Below are positions 35,548 to 44,801 of a DNA stretch of 50,186 nt, piece by piece (positions within the stretch are counted from its first letter, which is position 1; the number at the start of each line of letters is the position of its first letter). Source of the stretch: CAZNDN01 sp964571815 (lineage in GTDB: Bacteria; Fibrobacterota; Chitinivibrionia; Chitinivibrionales; WJKA01). The position numbers and the translations under genes are program-made. The notes beneath the pieces were generated by a model. That model saw only the letters and a list, made by a program, of their open reading frames with translations. It had not been told where the DNA came from and ran no database searches. The DNA is taken from assembly GCA_964571815.1 (NCBI GenBank), contig CAZNDN010000016.1:1-50186 (forward strand), read 5' to 3'.

Positions 35548-35559
35548 TACCAGAATACC
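35548..35559 (+). promoter_or_regulatory. candidate operator, TACCANAATA element
   Basis: TAATACCAGAATACC lies about 80 bases before the second HzsA-like gene and shares ten of ten fixed positions (TACCANAATA, plus preceding ATA in the 30381 copy) with the sites at 25723 and 30381. It probably belongs to the same regulator; which one is not shown. Confidence 0.4.
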
Positions 35560-35640
35560 ACATAGCCGTCTCCGGGCATGAGAATTACGGTAAATTATGT
35601 GGTAGTATTCGTCGATGAACTATCGGCTGTGAGGATGTCT

Positions 35641-38600
35641 ATGCAACAGTGTGACCGATGCACAGTTCTCTCGACAGTGGGCGGGCATGCTCGGGGCGTC
35701 GTAACAAAAAAGATCACCGGCCTATGTACGGCCCTGCATTCATGGGTGCACCAGCACCATCATGACTCTCGATTCCCCGGGTTGTATCCTCTTTTCCGCA
35801 CGACAGTTGCCGTATTCTTCTGTCTCAACGCCCTTTTCTCTCCCGCCCGCGGCGACTATATCACCGATGAACTCGATAGACAGTGGAACCACATGGCGCT
35901 CAAAATTGCCGATGAGCCGATCGGGTGTATGGATTTCAATGAAGGCGGGCCGCAGATCGTTCGACCGATACAGGAATACCTCCGCGGAACCAAAGACGAA
36001 ATTCTCGATGAGCAATCGCTGATCCTTGAAGGCGACCGTGATCCGCTTGATATTGTCCTACGCCGTACGCGGGCGCTGCTGGACTATCTCAAGAACATGC
36101 CGGGCACAGCGGATGTGAGTGGGTATGAACAGGAATTTGCCGGCCTGATGAGCCGAAGTGCCGGCGTTGATCCGTCCAATAGCACCGGGCGAAAAGAACT
36201 CTACTATCAGGTTTGCGCCGTTCGTCGCTCCATTGCTTTTTCCAATCCTTTGCTTGATTTCAATAAAATTCTTGTTGGCGGCGGAATGACTGAAGGGGGG
36301 ATTCGGGGTCACCTCTCCGTGATTGCGTGGGCCTTCAAAGCCAAATATGGAAACTGGATAAAAGTCATCGATAATCCATTTTCCTCACAACCGTTTTCAA
36401 GAAATATCCTGGCTGAGTCGGTATTCGAGAACGGCCCGCGAAAAGGGAAAAGGATAATGGATTTTCAGGGAGCATTCAACCACCCCTGTCTTTCCTACGA
36501 CGGCCGGACCGTCTATTTCGCCTGGGTTGAAGAGAAAGCGCCGGGTAAGGATTATCGGGGCATGTTCGAAGGAGCTCCCGACGATCATTCGTGGGGAGTT
36601 GGAATCGGCGAAGCGTATGTGTACCACATTTACAAAGTTGACGTCGACGGTTCGAATCTCACCCAGTTGACATTCGGACTTTACAACGACGCCCACCCCT
36701 GGGAGTTGCCCAACGGCAGGATAGTCTTTGTTTCAACGAGAAGGCCCGGCAATGACCGGTGTGTCGCGAATAAGCATAACACCCTGTGCAGTGTGAATTC
36801 CGACGGCACCGACATTATTCAACTGAGCTTTCACGAAACGCACGAGTGGTATCCCTGCGTCGATAATAATGGCATGATAGTGTATACCCGGTGGGATTAT
36901 GTTGACAAGGGGGCGGATGAGGGGCATCACCTGTGGACCTGTTACCCCGACGGAAGTGATCCCCGTGCGCCTCACGGCAACTACCCCCATCCGCGGATAG
37001 ACCGCGGCATGGAAGAGGCATATTCGTATTTCAACTACACCGAACCCGACTACCGGGGGTACCGCGACGGGCGTCATGTCCGGCCCTACATTGAATTCAT
37101 TTTCCGCCCCGTTCCGGGCTCGCACAAGCTTGTCTGCGTTGCCGGACGGCATCACGGCAATGCAATCGGGCCGCTCATGATAATCGACCCGACCGTGGAG
37201 GATGACGGGTTGATGTCCCAGGCAAAACGCATTACCCCCTATCTCTACCCCGAAGGAGAAGGAAGCTGTCCCGACGGCTATGTCCAGGAGCTTCGGCCCG
37301 ATTTTTCGGCGGCATGGCCACTCAGTGAAGATTTCTATCTGACGTCGTGGGGAAATACCCTTCTCTTGCTTGATCGTTTCGGAAACCGGGAACCACTGTA
37401 TACCGATAATATGCGTCCCAACCTTCCCACGCCCCTGAGGGCTCAAAAAAGGCCGCCGGTCCTTGCCACAAGAACGCATCAGGGTGAACAAGCCGATCCC
37501 GACCATTTTCGTGCGACCCTCAATGTTCAGAACGTCTATAATACCTATCCGTTCTGGTTTCCGCCGGAGGTTGTCGAGCAGAAAAAGGTGAAATGGCTTC
37601 GGATTGTGCAGTTGTTTCCCCGGATGAATCACACCGACCCCGACAACCCGGACAGATACGGACAGCGGGCACGCAATGTCAGCTATTCCCCAAACCAGAA
37701 CTGCAGGATGTCTCTGGGCGTTGTGCCGGTGGAAGAGGACGGCAGCGTCTATTGCGAGGCGCCGGTCAATAAATGCATTTACTTTCAGGCACTTGATGAG
37801 AACCACATGGCGATTCATTCCATGCGCTCCGTCACCTATGTACACCCCGGCGAGCAGCTCTCCTGCGTAGGTTGCCATGAAAGCAAGTGGAAATCAATAC
37901 CTCCGGGTACGCCACGTGCCATGCAACGTCCTCCGTCAAAGATACAACCGGAGTTCGAGGGTGGACCCGAGCCCATGAATTATCACCGGCTGGTGAAGCC
38001 GGTATTTGAAAGCACCTGTATTCCCTGCCATATCGAGAAGAATTCAAATGGAATAAAGAATTCCGAGTACAAATCATTTCTGTGGAGTTCGTTCCATTAC
38101 CCCACCGGAATGGGCGCCCAGGCGGGTCACGGCAGCATGACCGCGCCGGGCTTCACCGGCGCATCAGCGTGCACAATCGGAAAAGCACTGAAGAAATCTC
38201 ACAGAGATCGTCTTGCCGACGATGAGTGGAATCGCGTCATACTGTGGCTTGATCTCAATTCCATGGAATTTGGCTCGGATTATGAATTCGAGAAACAACG
38301 CACCGGAGAATTGGTCTGGCCGGTTATCGATGTAGACCCCGCCAATCCCCGGGGAGTTGAAATCGACCAGCCGTCACCGGGAATCCCCGATCCAACCGAT
38401 AACCGCAAGGCGAATCATATCGATTTTCGAAACAATGCACGCGGACCGGAAATGACCATTCAGGCTACCTGTATCACATTCGGACAACGCATCCAACATG
38501 CCGGCCTCGTCACTATCAGGATCGCCGACGCCCGCGGTCGGACAGTGCTGCGGAAAAGCCTGGTGGGAAGCGACCTAAACAAAGGGGTACGGATACCTGG

Positions 38601-38679
38601 TATGGGTTCGGGTATCTTTACCGTTGTTGTTTCAACGGCCAACACCACAATCGTGCGGCGATGGGCTGTTACGCGATGA
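35641..38679 (+). CDS. secreted HzsA-related protein with two CxxCH heme motifs and C-terminal sorting tail
   Basis: 1012-residue paralogue of the protein at 27373, with the same order: helical N-terminal part (DPLDIVLRRTRALLDYLKN), PD40-type propeller, CRMSLGVVPVEEDGSVYC, NKCIYFQALD and YVHPGEQLSCVGCHESKW (Cys742-Cys745-His746). A second c-heme motif, CIPCH (Cys793-Cys796-His797), follows, then the conserved DEWNRVILWLDLNSMEFGSD. The tail is VTIRIADARGRTVLRKSL ... GIFTVVVS. ATG 35641 is set by GTGAGG six bases upstream, but it leaves some 50 residues ahead of the hydrophobic signal (FRTTVAVFFCLNALFSPARG), so the true start may be later. Two hemes fit an electron-transfer or redox enzyme; the reaction is unknown. 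Confidence 0.82.
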   Translation: MQQCDRCTVLSTVGGHARGVVTKKITGLCTALHSWVHQHHHDSRFPGLYPLFRTTVAVFFCLNALFSPARGDYITDELDRQWNHMALKIADEPIGCMDFNEGGPQIVRPIQEYLRGTKDEILDEQSLILEGDRDPLDIVLRRTRALLDYLKNMPGTADVSGYEQEFAGLMSRSAGVDPSNSTGRKELYYQVCAVRRSIAFSNPLLDFNKILVGGGMTEGGIRGHLSVIAWAFKAKYGNWIKVIDNPFSSQPFSRNILAESVFENGPRKGKRIMDFQGAFNHPCLSYDGRTVYFAWVEEKAPGKDYRGMFEGAPDDHSWGVGIGEAYVYHIYKVDVDGSNLTQLTFGLYNDAHPWELPNGRIVFVSTRRPGNDRCVANKHNTLCSVNSDGTDIIQLSFHETHEWYPCVDNNGMIVYTRWDYVDKGADEGHHLWTCYPDGSDPRAPHGNYPHPRIDRGMEEAYSYFNYTEPDYRGYRDGRHVRPYIEFIFRPVPGSHKLVCVAGRHHGNAIGPLMIIDPTVEDDGLMSQAKRITPYLYPEGEGSCPDGYVQELRPDFSAAWPLSEDFYLTSWGNTLLLLDRFGNREPLYTDNMRPNLPTPLRAQKRPPVLATRTHQGEQADPDHFRATLNVQNVYNTYPFWFPPEVVEQKKVKWLRIVQLFPRMNHTDPDNPDRYGQRARNVSYSPNQNCRMSLGVVPVEEDGSVYCEAPVNKCIYFQALDENHMAIHSMRSVTYVHPGEQLSCVGCHESKWKSIPPGTPRAMQRPPSKIQPEFEGGPEPMNYHRLVKPVFESTCIPCHIEKNSNGIKNSEYKSFLWSSFHYPTGMGAQAGHGSMTAPGFTGASACTIGKALKKSHRDRLADDEWNRVILWLDLNSMEFGSDYEFEKQRTGELVWPVIDVDPANPRGVEIDQPSPGIPDPTDNRKANHIDFRNNARGPEMTIQATCITFGQRIQHAGLVTIRIADARGRTVLRKSLVGSDLNKGVRIPGMGSGIFTVVVSTANTTIVRRWAVTR

Positions 38680-38729
38680 GAATACGCCGTTTGTTCAGTG
38701 CACTATGACAAAGAAACGGGAGAACGGAA

Positions 38730-40334
38730 ATGACACCGTCACCAACGCAAAAACCACCCGCACCACATGAATTCACACCGTCCCGCCGACAATTCCTCCG
38801 CTTTCTGGCCGGTGGAGCGGGAGCAGTCGCTCTGAGCGGAAGACGCCTGTTGGCTCGTTCCTCCCAGCAACCGCCGAATTTCGTAGTCTTTTTCACCGAT
38901 GATCAGGGATACCAGGATCTGGGCTGTTTCGGTTCCCCGCTCATCAAAACACCGGTTATCGACGGCATGGCACAAGAAGGCATGCGGTTCACCGATTTCT
39001 ATGTTGCCAATCCGGTCTGCACACCCTCGCGGGCGGCGCTGATGACCGGCTGCTACCCCTTACGTGTCGGCATGAATCCGCCTCGCGGGGGCGCCAATGT
39101 ACTGTTTCCGGGTTACAACCAGGGACTGAATCCCGACGAGATTACTATTGCTGAAGTACTCAAAACAAAGGGGTATGCTACCGGATGTTTCGGTAAATGG
39201 CATCTTGGTGACAAGGAACCTTTTCTGCCGACAAATCAGGGATTCGACTACTACTACGGCATACCCTACAGTAACGACATGAGGCCGACGGTACTCATGC
39301 GCGATACGACGGTCATTGAGGATCCGGCACAGCAGGAGACGCTCACGCGGCGATATACCGACGAAACGCTGGCATTTATTGAGAAAAACCGTGACCGGCC
39401 GTTTTTTTGCTATGTTCCCTATACCATGCCCCACGTTCCCCTGCATGCTTCCGAGCAGTTCAAGGGTACGTCGGAGCGGGGTCTCTACGGCGATACAATC
39501 GAGGAGATCGATTGGAACGTAGGACGGGTTGTCGAGAAACTTCGGGCAAGCGGCCTTGACAGCAAGACACTCGTTGTTTTTACATCAGACAACGGCCCCT
39601 GGCTGAAATACGGTGATAAGGGAGGCAGCGCTCTTCCCCTGCGCGGGGGAAAAAGGGAAACGTGGGAAGGCGGCATGCGGGTACCGTGTGTCATGTGGTG
39701 GCCGGGAACGATTCCCTCCGGGAAAACCTGCTCCGAACTCTGCACGGCCATGGACCTGCTGCCGACGTTCGCCGGCCTGGCGGGGATTGATCTTGCATCG
39801 GTGTATCCCGACAACCGGGTCATCGACGGTCATGACATCTCTCCATTATTGAGAAATGATCCCGGCGCCGAAACGCCCTATGAAGCGTTTCTGTATTTCC
39901 ATTCCTTTGGGGGTCTGGATGCAATCCGTTCGGGCGACTGGAAATACCACCTCGGACGAAAGGCCCTTTACAATCTGAAAGACGACATTTCGGAGCAAGA
40001 CAACCTTGTCGACAAGTACCCCGAGCTGGTTAAGCAACTGAGCGACAAAGCGAATCTCATGAAGAGAGAAGTTGAGGCGAACCGCCGCCCGGTGGGACTC
40101 TACGATCAGCACAACTGGGAGGACACGGTTCATGTGGAAGGCGGCAACCCGTCACACGCGCGGATGCACCAGGGGAACAAAACCGCATCACTACGGATTA
40201 CGGTTGGAAGAAACAGTGCCGCTTCCGGTGAGGTGTACGACATCCACGGACGCCGCGTGAAGCGCATGAGCAATGTGACTGCGTTACGCGATCACCAGAC
40301 GGGGCGCGGGGTGTATATCACATATCCCGAGTGA
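38730..40334 (+). CDS. Tat-exported type I (formylglycine) sulfatase with short sorting tail
   Basis: Arylsulfatase-family enzyme of 534 residues that removes sulfate from a glycan. A twin-arginine signal (SRRQFLRFLAGGAGAVALSG) precedes the sulfatase core: metal-binding FFTDDQGYQDLG, the formylglycine site CTPSR (Cys97-Arg101), GKWHLGD, and LVVFTSDNG. A short C-terminal segment (GEVYDIHGRRVKRM ... GRGVYITYPE) looks like a sorting tail. Tat export would let cytoplasmic FGE modify the cysteine before export. ATG 38730 has GGGAG upstream. It lies 50 bases after the two-heme gene and before a second sulfatase, probably in one operon. Substrate position unknown. Confidence 0.9.
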   Translation: MTPSPTQKPPAPHEFTPSRRQFLRFLAGGAGAVALSGRRLLARSSQQPPNFVVFFTDDQGYQDLGCFGSPLIKTPVIDGMAQEGMRFTDFYVANPVCTPSRAALMTGCYPLRVGMNPPRGGANVLFPGYNQGLNPDEITIAEVLKTKGYATGCFGKWHLGDKEPFLPTNQGFDYYYGIPYSNDMRPTVLMRDTTVIEDPAQQETLTRRYTDETLAFIEKNRDRPFFCYVPYTMPHVPLHASEQFKGTSERGLYGDTIEEIDWNVGRVVEKLRASGLDSKTLVVFTSDNGPWLKYGDKGGSALPLRGGKRETWEGGMRVPCVMWWPGTIPSGKTCSELCTAMDLLPTFAGLAGIDLASVYPDNRVIDGHDISPLLRNDPGAETPYEAFLYFHSFGGLDAIRSGDWKYHLGRKALYNLKDDISEQDNLVDKYPELVKQLSDKANLMKREVEANRRPVGLYDQHNWEDTVHVEGGNPSHARMHQGNKTASLRITVGRNSAASGEVYDIHGRRVKRMSNVTALRDHQTGRGVYITYPE

Positions 40335-40507
40335 ACCGAATTGATGCAGAGGCTCAGGGGGATGGAACCATTGAGCGCGGAGAACCTGATTTTGGAGTGT
40401 ACGTGCCGCGGCTCTATCCAGGAACTCCCCGTTCCCGCCAATACTCAGTCCCGCCGGGAACGGTACTCGTACGCGTACTCGAAAAGGGATACAAAAGGAG
40501 TATCATC

Positions 40508-41962
40508 ATGAACCTTCTGTTCATCGACATCGACACCCTCCGCGCCGATCATCTCGGTTGTTACGGATATCACCGCAACACGACCCCGAATATGGACAGC
40601 GTATCCCGCGACGGAATTCGTATGGATAGCTGCTTCACCTCCGATGCTCCCTGTCTCCCCTCGCGCTCGGCACTTCAGCACGGCCGTTTCGGAATTCACA
40701 ACGGAGCAATCAACCACGGTGGTCGGTACGCCGATCCCTACCCCGAAGGGCCGACTCGCGAGTTTCAGAATTCCGAGCCGTACAAGAAGTTCTACCAGGT
40801 GCTTCGGGACAACGGCTACTATACCGGCACGACCAGCTCCTTTGCCGGGCGTCATAACGCATGGTGGTTTCTGGCCGGGTTCAACGAGGTCTATGACTGC
40901 GGGGGTCTGGGAAACGAACCCGCACCATGGGTCACACCCAAAGCCCTCGACTTCATCGATCGCAATCATACACGCGACAAGTGGGTGCTGCACTTCAATA
41001 TCTGGGACCCCCATACCGCCTACCGGACACCGGCGGAATTCGGCGACCCCTTCAAGGACGACCCGGTTGCTCCCTGGGTAACGCAGGAGATGATCGATAA
41101 GCACCAGGACACCTACGGTCCGCACGGGGCGCTACTGCCCCTTGACTCTCTGGAAAAGAAGCCCACGCCGCGTGAGGTGAGTCGCATCGCTACGATGGAG
41201 GACTACACGAAGTGGATCAACGGCTACGACACGGGTATCCGGTTTGCCGATGAAGCCGTAGGGCAACTGACAGCGCGACTCAAGCACTACGGCATCTACG
41301 ATAACACGGCTATCATCATCACCGCCGACCACGGGGAAAACCAGGGTGAGTTCAATATCTACGGCGACCACCAGACCGCCGATCTGTGCACCAGCCGGGT
41401 TCCCATGATTGTCAAGCTGCCGGGCTTTGCTCCGTCGGTGGATACGGCGCTGCACTACCAGTTCGATATCACTGCAACGCTGCTGGAATTGCTCGACATA
41501 CCCATACCGGGGAAATGGGACGGGCGGAGTTTTGCTCCCTCACTCAAGGGAGGGCGTCCCGAAGGTCGCGACTATCTCGTTGTCAGTCAGTCGGTCTGGA
41601 GCTGCCAGCGCTCGGTGGTCTGGGATGACTATATCCTCATCAGGTCGTACATGGACGGGCTCAAGGATTTCCCGGAATACATGCTCTTCGACCGAATACG
41701 CGACCCGCACGAGCAGCACGATCTTGCCGGGAGCATGCCCGATAAAGTCGAGGAGGGGAAGCTGCTGCTTGAAAAGTGGGTCGCGGAACAGCTCGCCTGC
41801 TCGGATATGGATGAGGACCCGATGATGAAGGTTATCGAGGAAGGCGGGCCGTTTCATTCCCGCAACCGGCTCGGGTTTTATGTCGACTTCTACAACTCAA
41901 TCGGCAAAGAGCATCTGGCACAGCGGATGAAAGAGAAGTATGAGGGAATTAAGGGGTACTGA
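40508..41962 (+). CDS. type I (formylglycine) sulfatase without signal peptide
   Basis: Second sulfatase, 484 residues, of a different subfamily: NLLFIDIDTLRADHLGCYGY, formylglycine site CLPSR (Cys49-Arg53), AIIITADHGENQGEF and the C-terminal-domain VPMIVKLPG. There is no leader, so it should act in the cytoplasm on imported sulfated oligosaccharides, complementing the exported enzyme upstream. ATG 40508 is fixed by AGGAG seven bases before it; the 59 open codons upstream are not conserved. The gap to the first sulfatase is 173 bases. An anaerobic maturase or FGE must be encoded elsewhere. Confidence 0.92.
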   Translation: MNLLFIDIDTLRADHLGCYGYHRNTTPNMDSVSRDGIRMDSCFTSDAPCLPSRSALQHGRFGIHNGAINHGGRYADPYPEGPTREFQNSEPYKKFYQVLRDNGYYTGTTSSFAGRHNAWWFLAGFNEVYDCGGLGNEPAPWVTPKALDFIDRNHTRDKWVLHFNIWDPHTAYRTPAEFGDPFKDDPVAPWVTQEMIDKHQDTYGPHGALLPLDSLEKKPTPREVSRIATMEDYTKWINGYDTGIRFADEAVGQLTARLKHYGIYDNTAIIITADHGENQGEFNIYGDHQTADLCTSRVPMIVKLPGFAPSVDTALHYQFDITATLLELLDIPIPGKWDGRSFAPSLKGGRPEGRDYLVVSQSVWSCQRSVVWDDYILIRSYMDGLKDFPEYMLFDRIRDPHEQHDLAGSMPDKVEEGKLLLEKWVAEQLACSDMDEDPMMKVIEEGGPFHSRNRLGFYVDFYNSIGKEHLAQRMKEKYEGIKGY

Positions 41963-42173
41963 TCGTGCTCCACGTGCAGAGTTGTGCGCTTGTCCTCGAA
42001 GGTGCGACACAGCGTCGACAGCGAGTCGGCTTCGAATTACCCCGCCGGCTCGATTCAGTAGGACGAAACCCCGGTTATCTTCAGGCAGCGCTGGGTCTCT
42101 GCACTTACTGAATACACCCATTCTTTGGGACCGGCATCACGTCCGCGGAGAATTCGTTCTGAACGGGGACCGG

Positions 42174-42553
42174 CTACACGCCGGCCGTGAAGGAAGCGGA
42201 CATGTCCGAGATCTCTTCGCTGTGTCGATGATATTCGTCGGGGGTTAGCGTGAGCAAGAGCGATACTCTGCCGAGATCTTCACGGGAAAGGTTTTTTTTC
42301 ATGTGCTCGTAGATTGGACTGTCACGGTCAACCTGTTCCTTCCTTTTGAAGAAATCGGAANNNNNNNNNNNNNNNNNNNNNNNNNNNNNNNNNNNNNNNN
42401 NNNNNNNNNNNNNNNNNNNNNNNNNNNNNNNNNNNNNNNNNNNNNNNNNNNNNNNNNNNNCTCGTAGATTGGACTGTCACGGTCAACCTGTTCCTTCCTT
42501 TTGAAGAAATCGGAATCGATCCCACGCCCGCTCTGATTCAGCTCATCACCCAT
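42174..42553 (-). CDS. possible small hypothetical protein, split by the N gap
   Basis: After deleting the 100 Ns and one copy of the 55-bp repeat, an ATG at 42553 reads in frame to a TAG at 42174, giving about 74 residues (MGDELNQSGRGIDSDFFKRK ... RVSLLLTLTPDEYHRHSEE). The composition is protein-like and charged, but there is no good ribosome site and no family I recognise. It may equally be a gene remnant. Confidence 0.3.
42306..42515. other. assembly gap with duplicated 55-bp flanks
   Basis: The Ns occupy 42361-42460; bases 42306-42360 are repeated exactly at 42461-42515. It has the same 55-bp overlap and the same 100-N spacer as the gap at 19.4 kb, so it has the same artefactual origin. 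Confidence 0.95.
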
Positions 42554-42671
42554 GGTCCAAATACATCTCAGGCGGAAAACAGCCGCGCCGACCATGCCGC
42601 GTGCCGGCCTGGGCCGGCTGCTTGTCGGTCTGTACAACTGCCTCCCCGTCCGGCTCGTCTGAAGACGGTAT

Positions 42672-44738
42672 TCATTTCGGCACCGTTGCCATCACCGTCC
42701 GGTTCCACCGATTCTTCCCGACACGCACAACAACAGCCCCCCCGGCGACCGTGTGTGCTTCGAGGACGTACGAAGAGACTCCGGATACCCGTTCCCGTGC
42801 GATCAGGCGGCCCCGTAGATCGGTAAGAACCAGCGTTTGCTCTTCCGCCGGATGCAACCCCGTCACTACCAGACCGGCGCCGGTTGCCCGGGCCGCTATT
42901 GCCGGGGTTGTTTCGTGCCGGTGGTGCCGTGAGTGGATGTATTCCGTGGGGCCGCGGCTGTCGGGAACGCGGAAGCAGAATCCGCCCTCTGCCGGGAGGG
43001 TGGTCGTGAACTCTCCGGGACTTTCAAGCGTAATCGTCTCCACGGCAATCTCGTTCTTGCCGGCGCCGTTGCGGTAGATGGATACCGAGTACGATCCCTC
43101 CTCAAGAAACGAAAGGGGAACGGTGAGGGTTCGCTCCGCGTGTCCGGTAATGCCGGCAACAAACCACTCGCTTCCCGTGCGCCGTGCCAGGCACACGTAC
43201 TCACCGGGATAACCATCGATAAACCGGGTCTCGTCCCATGCCGCCGGGAAATCCGTCAGAAAAGGCTTTGCCGGACTATTCAGGTAGGAATCGGCATTGT
43301 TCCCGAAGTGCGGTATGCCGCATTCGAAGATAACCGAGAGCGCAAGCTCGTGAGCGTCGGTCGTCAGCTTCGGCGTATAGTCCATGGGGCCGACAACATT
43401 CCGGGTGAACGGCAGCTCGCAATCATGCTCCGCATCGGGGTAAAATTTCCCGATAAACGTATACTCATCCCCGGCCACCGCCTCCCAGGCCAGGAGATGA
43501 GGCCACCGTCTCCGCTGACCGCGCGGCACCGTCGCTCCGTGATAGTTCACGATGAGTTCGTGGCGGGCCGCCGCAATCGCTATGTCCTCGTACACCTTCA
43601 TCATCGATGCCCGGTCACTGTTGAAATAGTCAACCTTGACCCCCACCGCTCCCCACTGTTTGATTCGTTCGAATTCGGCGTCCATTCCCGACTCGTGAAC
43701 ATTATGGTGATACCAGAGGATATTGCCGATACCTTTTTGTTTGCCGTACGTGATAGCCTCTTCGGCATTCACCTTATCCGGCCAGTCGCAGTCGATCAGG
43801 TTGTAGTGCCACTGCATCTCCGCGGCCATATCAATGAATTCCTTTTGCTGTTCGGTATCCCTTACTCGTTCGGTAAGCCACGACCAGGCCGATACGCCGG
43901 GCTTGATCCAGTCGACATCATCCAGTTCGCACGGCGGGTTCAAATGTTCGATAACATTTGATTCAACGATGTCTCCGAGACTGTCCCCGATAATCGCGAC
44001 GCGCCATGGCGTTTCCCAGGGAAGACTTCCGGTGATATTCTGATCGTCGGCCAATTTGATCGTGAAGGAGTTCCCCCCGGATGAAGAGAAATGACACGCG
44101 CAGTAGGGGTAATAGACCGCTGCTTCACTCACCAGTACCCATGCACCGGCTCCGGTTTCAAACAGCGCGGGGAAGGCCAGGTCCGCGGAGGTGAAATCGC
44201 TTCCTACGGTTCCCTTGTCATAGGCCGCTTCGTACGCCGGATGGGGTTTCTGCACCCATCCGGTCGCACCCGCCGGCAACGTAAATCCGGATGATTCACC
44301 GGTAATCTCAACATCTCCTGAACCTTTGAGAACGTATCGATAGGCCACGGCATCGTTGTACGCACGAAACACTATCCGAAAAGGCTCGTCGTCCTGGTTC
44401 TTGAAATCCAGACTCAATTCGTTGCAGTAGTTGCGGTACGTGCTGCACTTGCCCGAGGGCAGGTGGTAGGTTTCGTCGACGGTCGAGGTTTCCTCGGATT
44501 CAAAGGTTGGATTTTCCACAAACATGCGATCGGTTAGACTGATGCCCAGCGGTGACCATTCGATTACGGTTGTGCCGTTCAGGCTCGCCGTGTACTGAAG
44601 GGAGTTGCCGTCCTTGACCGCAACTGAAATTGCACCGTCCGGAGAATCGAGATTCCACTCCAATGCGGATATCATACCTGCAACCGCGATAAGAGTCGCA
44701 CCTGCCAATCTTGTGGATCGATGCTCTTTGCCTGCCAT
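42672..44738 (-). CDS. GH97 family alpha-glycosidase with C-terminal sorting tail
   Basis: 688-residue exported enzyme of family GH97 (SusB-like alpha-glucosidase or alpha-galactosidase). Layout: signal peptide (AGATLIAVAGMISALEW), N-terminal beta-sandwich starting WNLDSPDGAISVAVKDG and including FRAYNDAVAYRYVL, then the TIM barrel with WGAVGVKVDYFNSD, LIVNYHGATVPRGQRRRWPH and WEAVAGDEY. The C-terminal beta domain precedes a sorting-type tail (TLVLTDLRGRLIARERVSG). Inverting and retaining members use different catalytic carboxylates, and I cannot decide which applies. ATG 44738 has GAGGT six bases before it. Divergent from the AraC gene, which probably controls it. Confidence 0.9.
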   Translation of the reverse strand: MAGKEHRSTRLAGATLIAVAGMISALEWNLDSPDGAISVAVKDGNSLQYTASLNGTTVIEWSPLGISLTDRMFVENPTFESEETSTVDETYHLPSGKCSTYRNYCNELSLDFKNQDDEPFRIVFRAYNDAVAYRYVLKGSGDVEITGESSGFTLPAGATGWVQKPHPAYEAAYDKGTVGSDFTSADLAFPALFETGAGAWVLVSEAAVYYPYCACHFSSSGGNSFTIKLADDQNITGSLPWETPWRVAIIGDSLGDIVESNVIEHLNPPCELDDVDWIKPGVSAWSWLTERVRDTEQQKEFIDMAAEMQWHYNLIDCDWPDKVNAEEAITYGKQKGIGNILWYHHNVHESGMDAEFERIKQWGAVGVKVDYFNSDRASMMKVYEDIAIAAARHELIVNYHGATVPRGQRRRWPHLLAWEAVAGDEYTFIGKFYPDAEHDCELPFTRNVVGPMDYTPKLTTDAHELALSVIFECGIPHFGNNADSYLNSPAKPFLTDFPAAWDETRFIDGYPGEYVCLARRTGSEWFVAGITGHAERTLTVPLSFLEEGSYSVSIYRNGAGKNEIAVETITLESPGEFTTTLPAEGGFCFRVPDSRGPTEYIHSRHHRHETTPAIAARATGAGLVVTGLHPAEEQTLVLTDLRGRLIARERVSGVSSYVLEAHTVAGGAVVVRVGKNRWNRTVMATVPK

Positions 44739-44801
44739 TTGAGACCTCGCTTTCGAAGATTTTCCATAGTGTCCTGATCGTTGCGCCGGACCTTGATTGA
44801 A

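Larger units (their letters stand above)
34941..35640. other. 700-base region with gene remnants and a promoter element
   Basis: No intact gene. It holds degraded pieces of an AraC-type HTH on the plus strand and the 3' end of a propeller gene on the minus strand (listed separately), then the TACCAGAATA element at 35548. In layout it mirrors the intact AraC/propeller junction at 45.6-45.9 kb. Confidence 0.6.
41963..42671. other. 709-base region between converging genes, with an assembly gap
   Basis: It contains the second N run and one possible small gene (42174-42553). The first 200 bases after the sulfatase show no coding pattern, and no clear terminator hairpin was found. Confidence 0.5.

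Noticed and set aside
36733..37878. Minus-strand open frame of 381 codons inside the two-heme gene
   Set aside because: Shadow of the HzsA-like coding sequence; composition is unlike a protein and it spans conserved plus-strand motifs.
27373..38679. Hydrazine synthesis (anammox) function for the HzsA-like pair
   Set aside because: No beta/gamma subunit-type gene, hydrazine dehydrogenase or other nitrogen gene is seen; the setting is glycan degradation.
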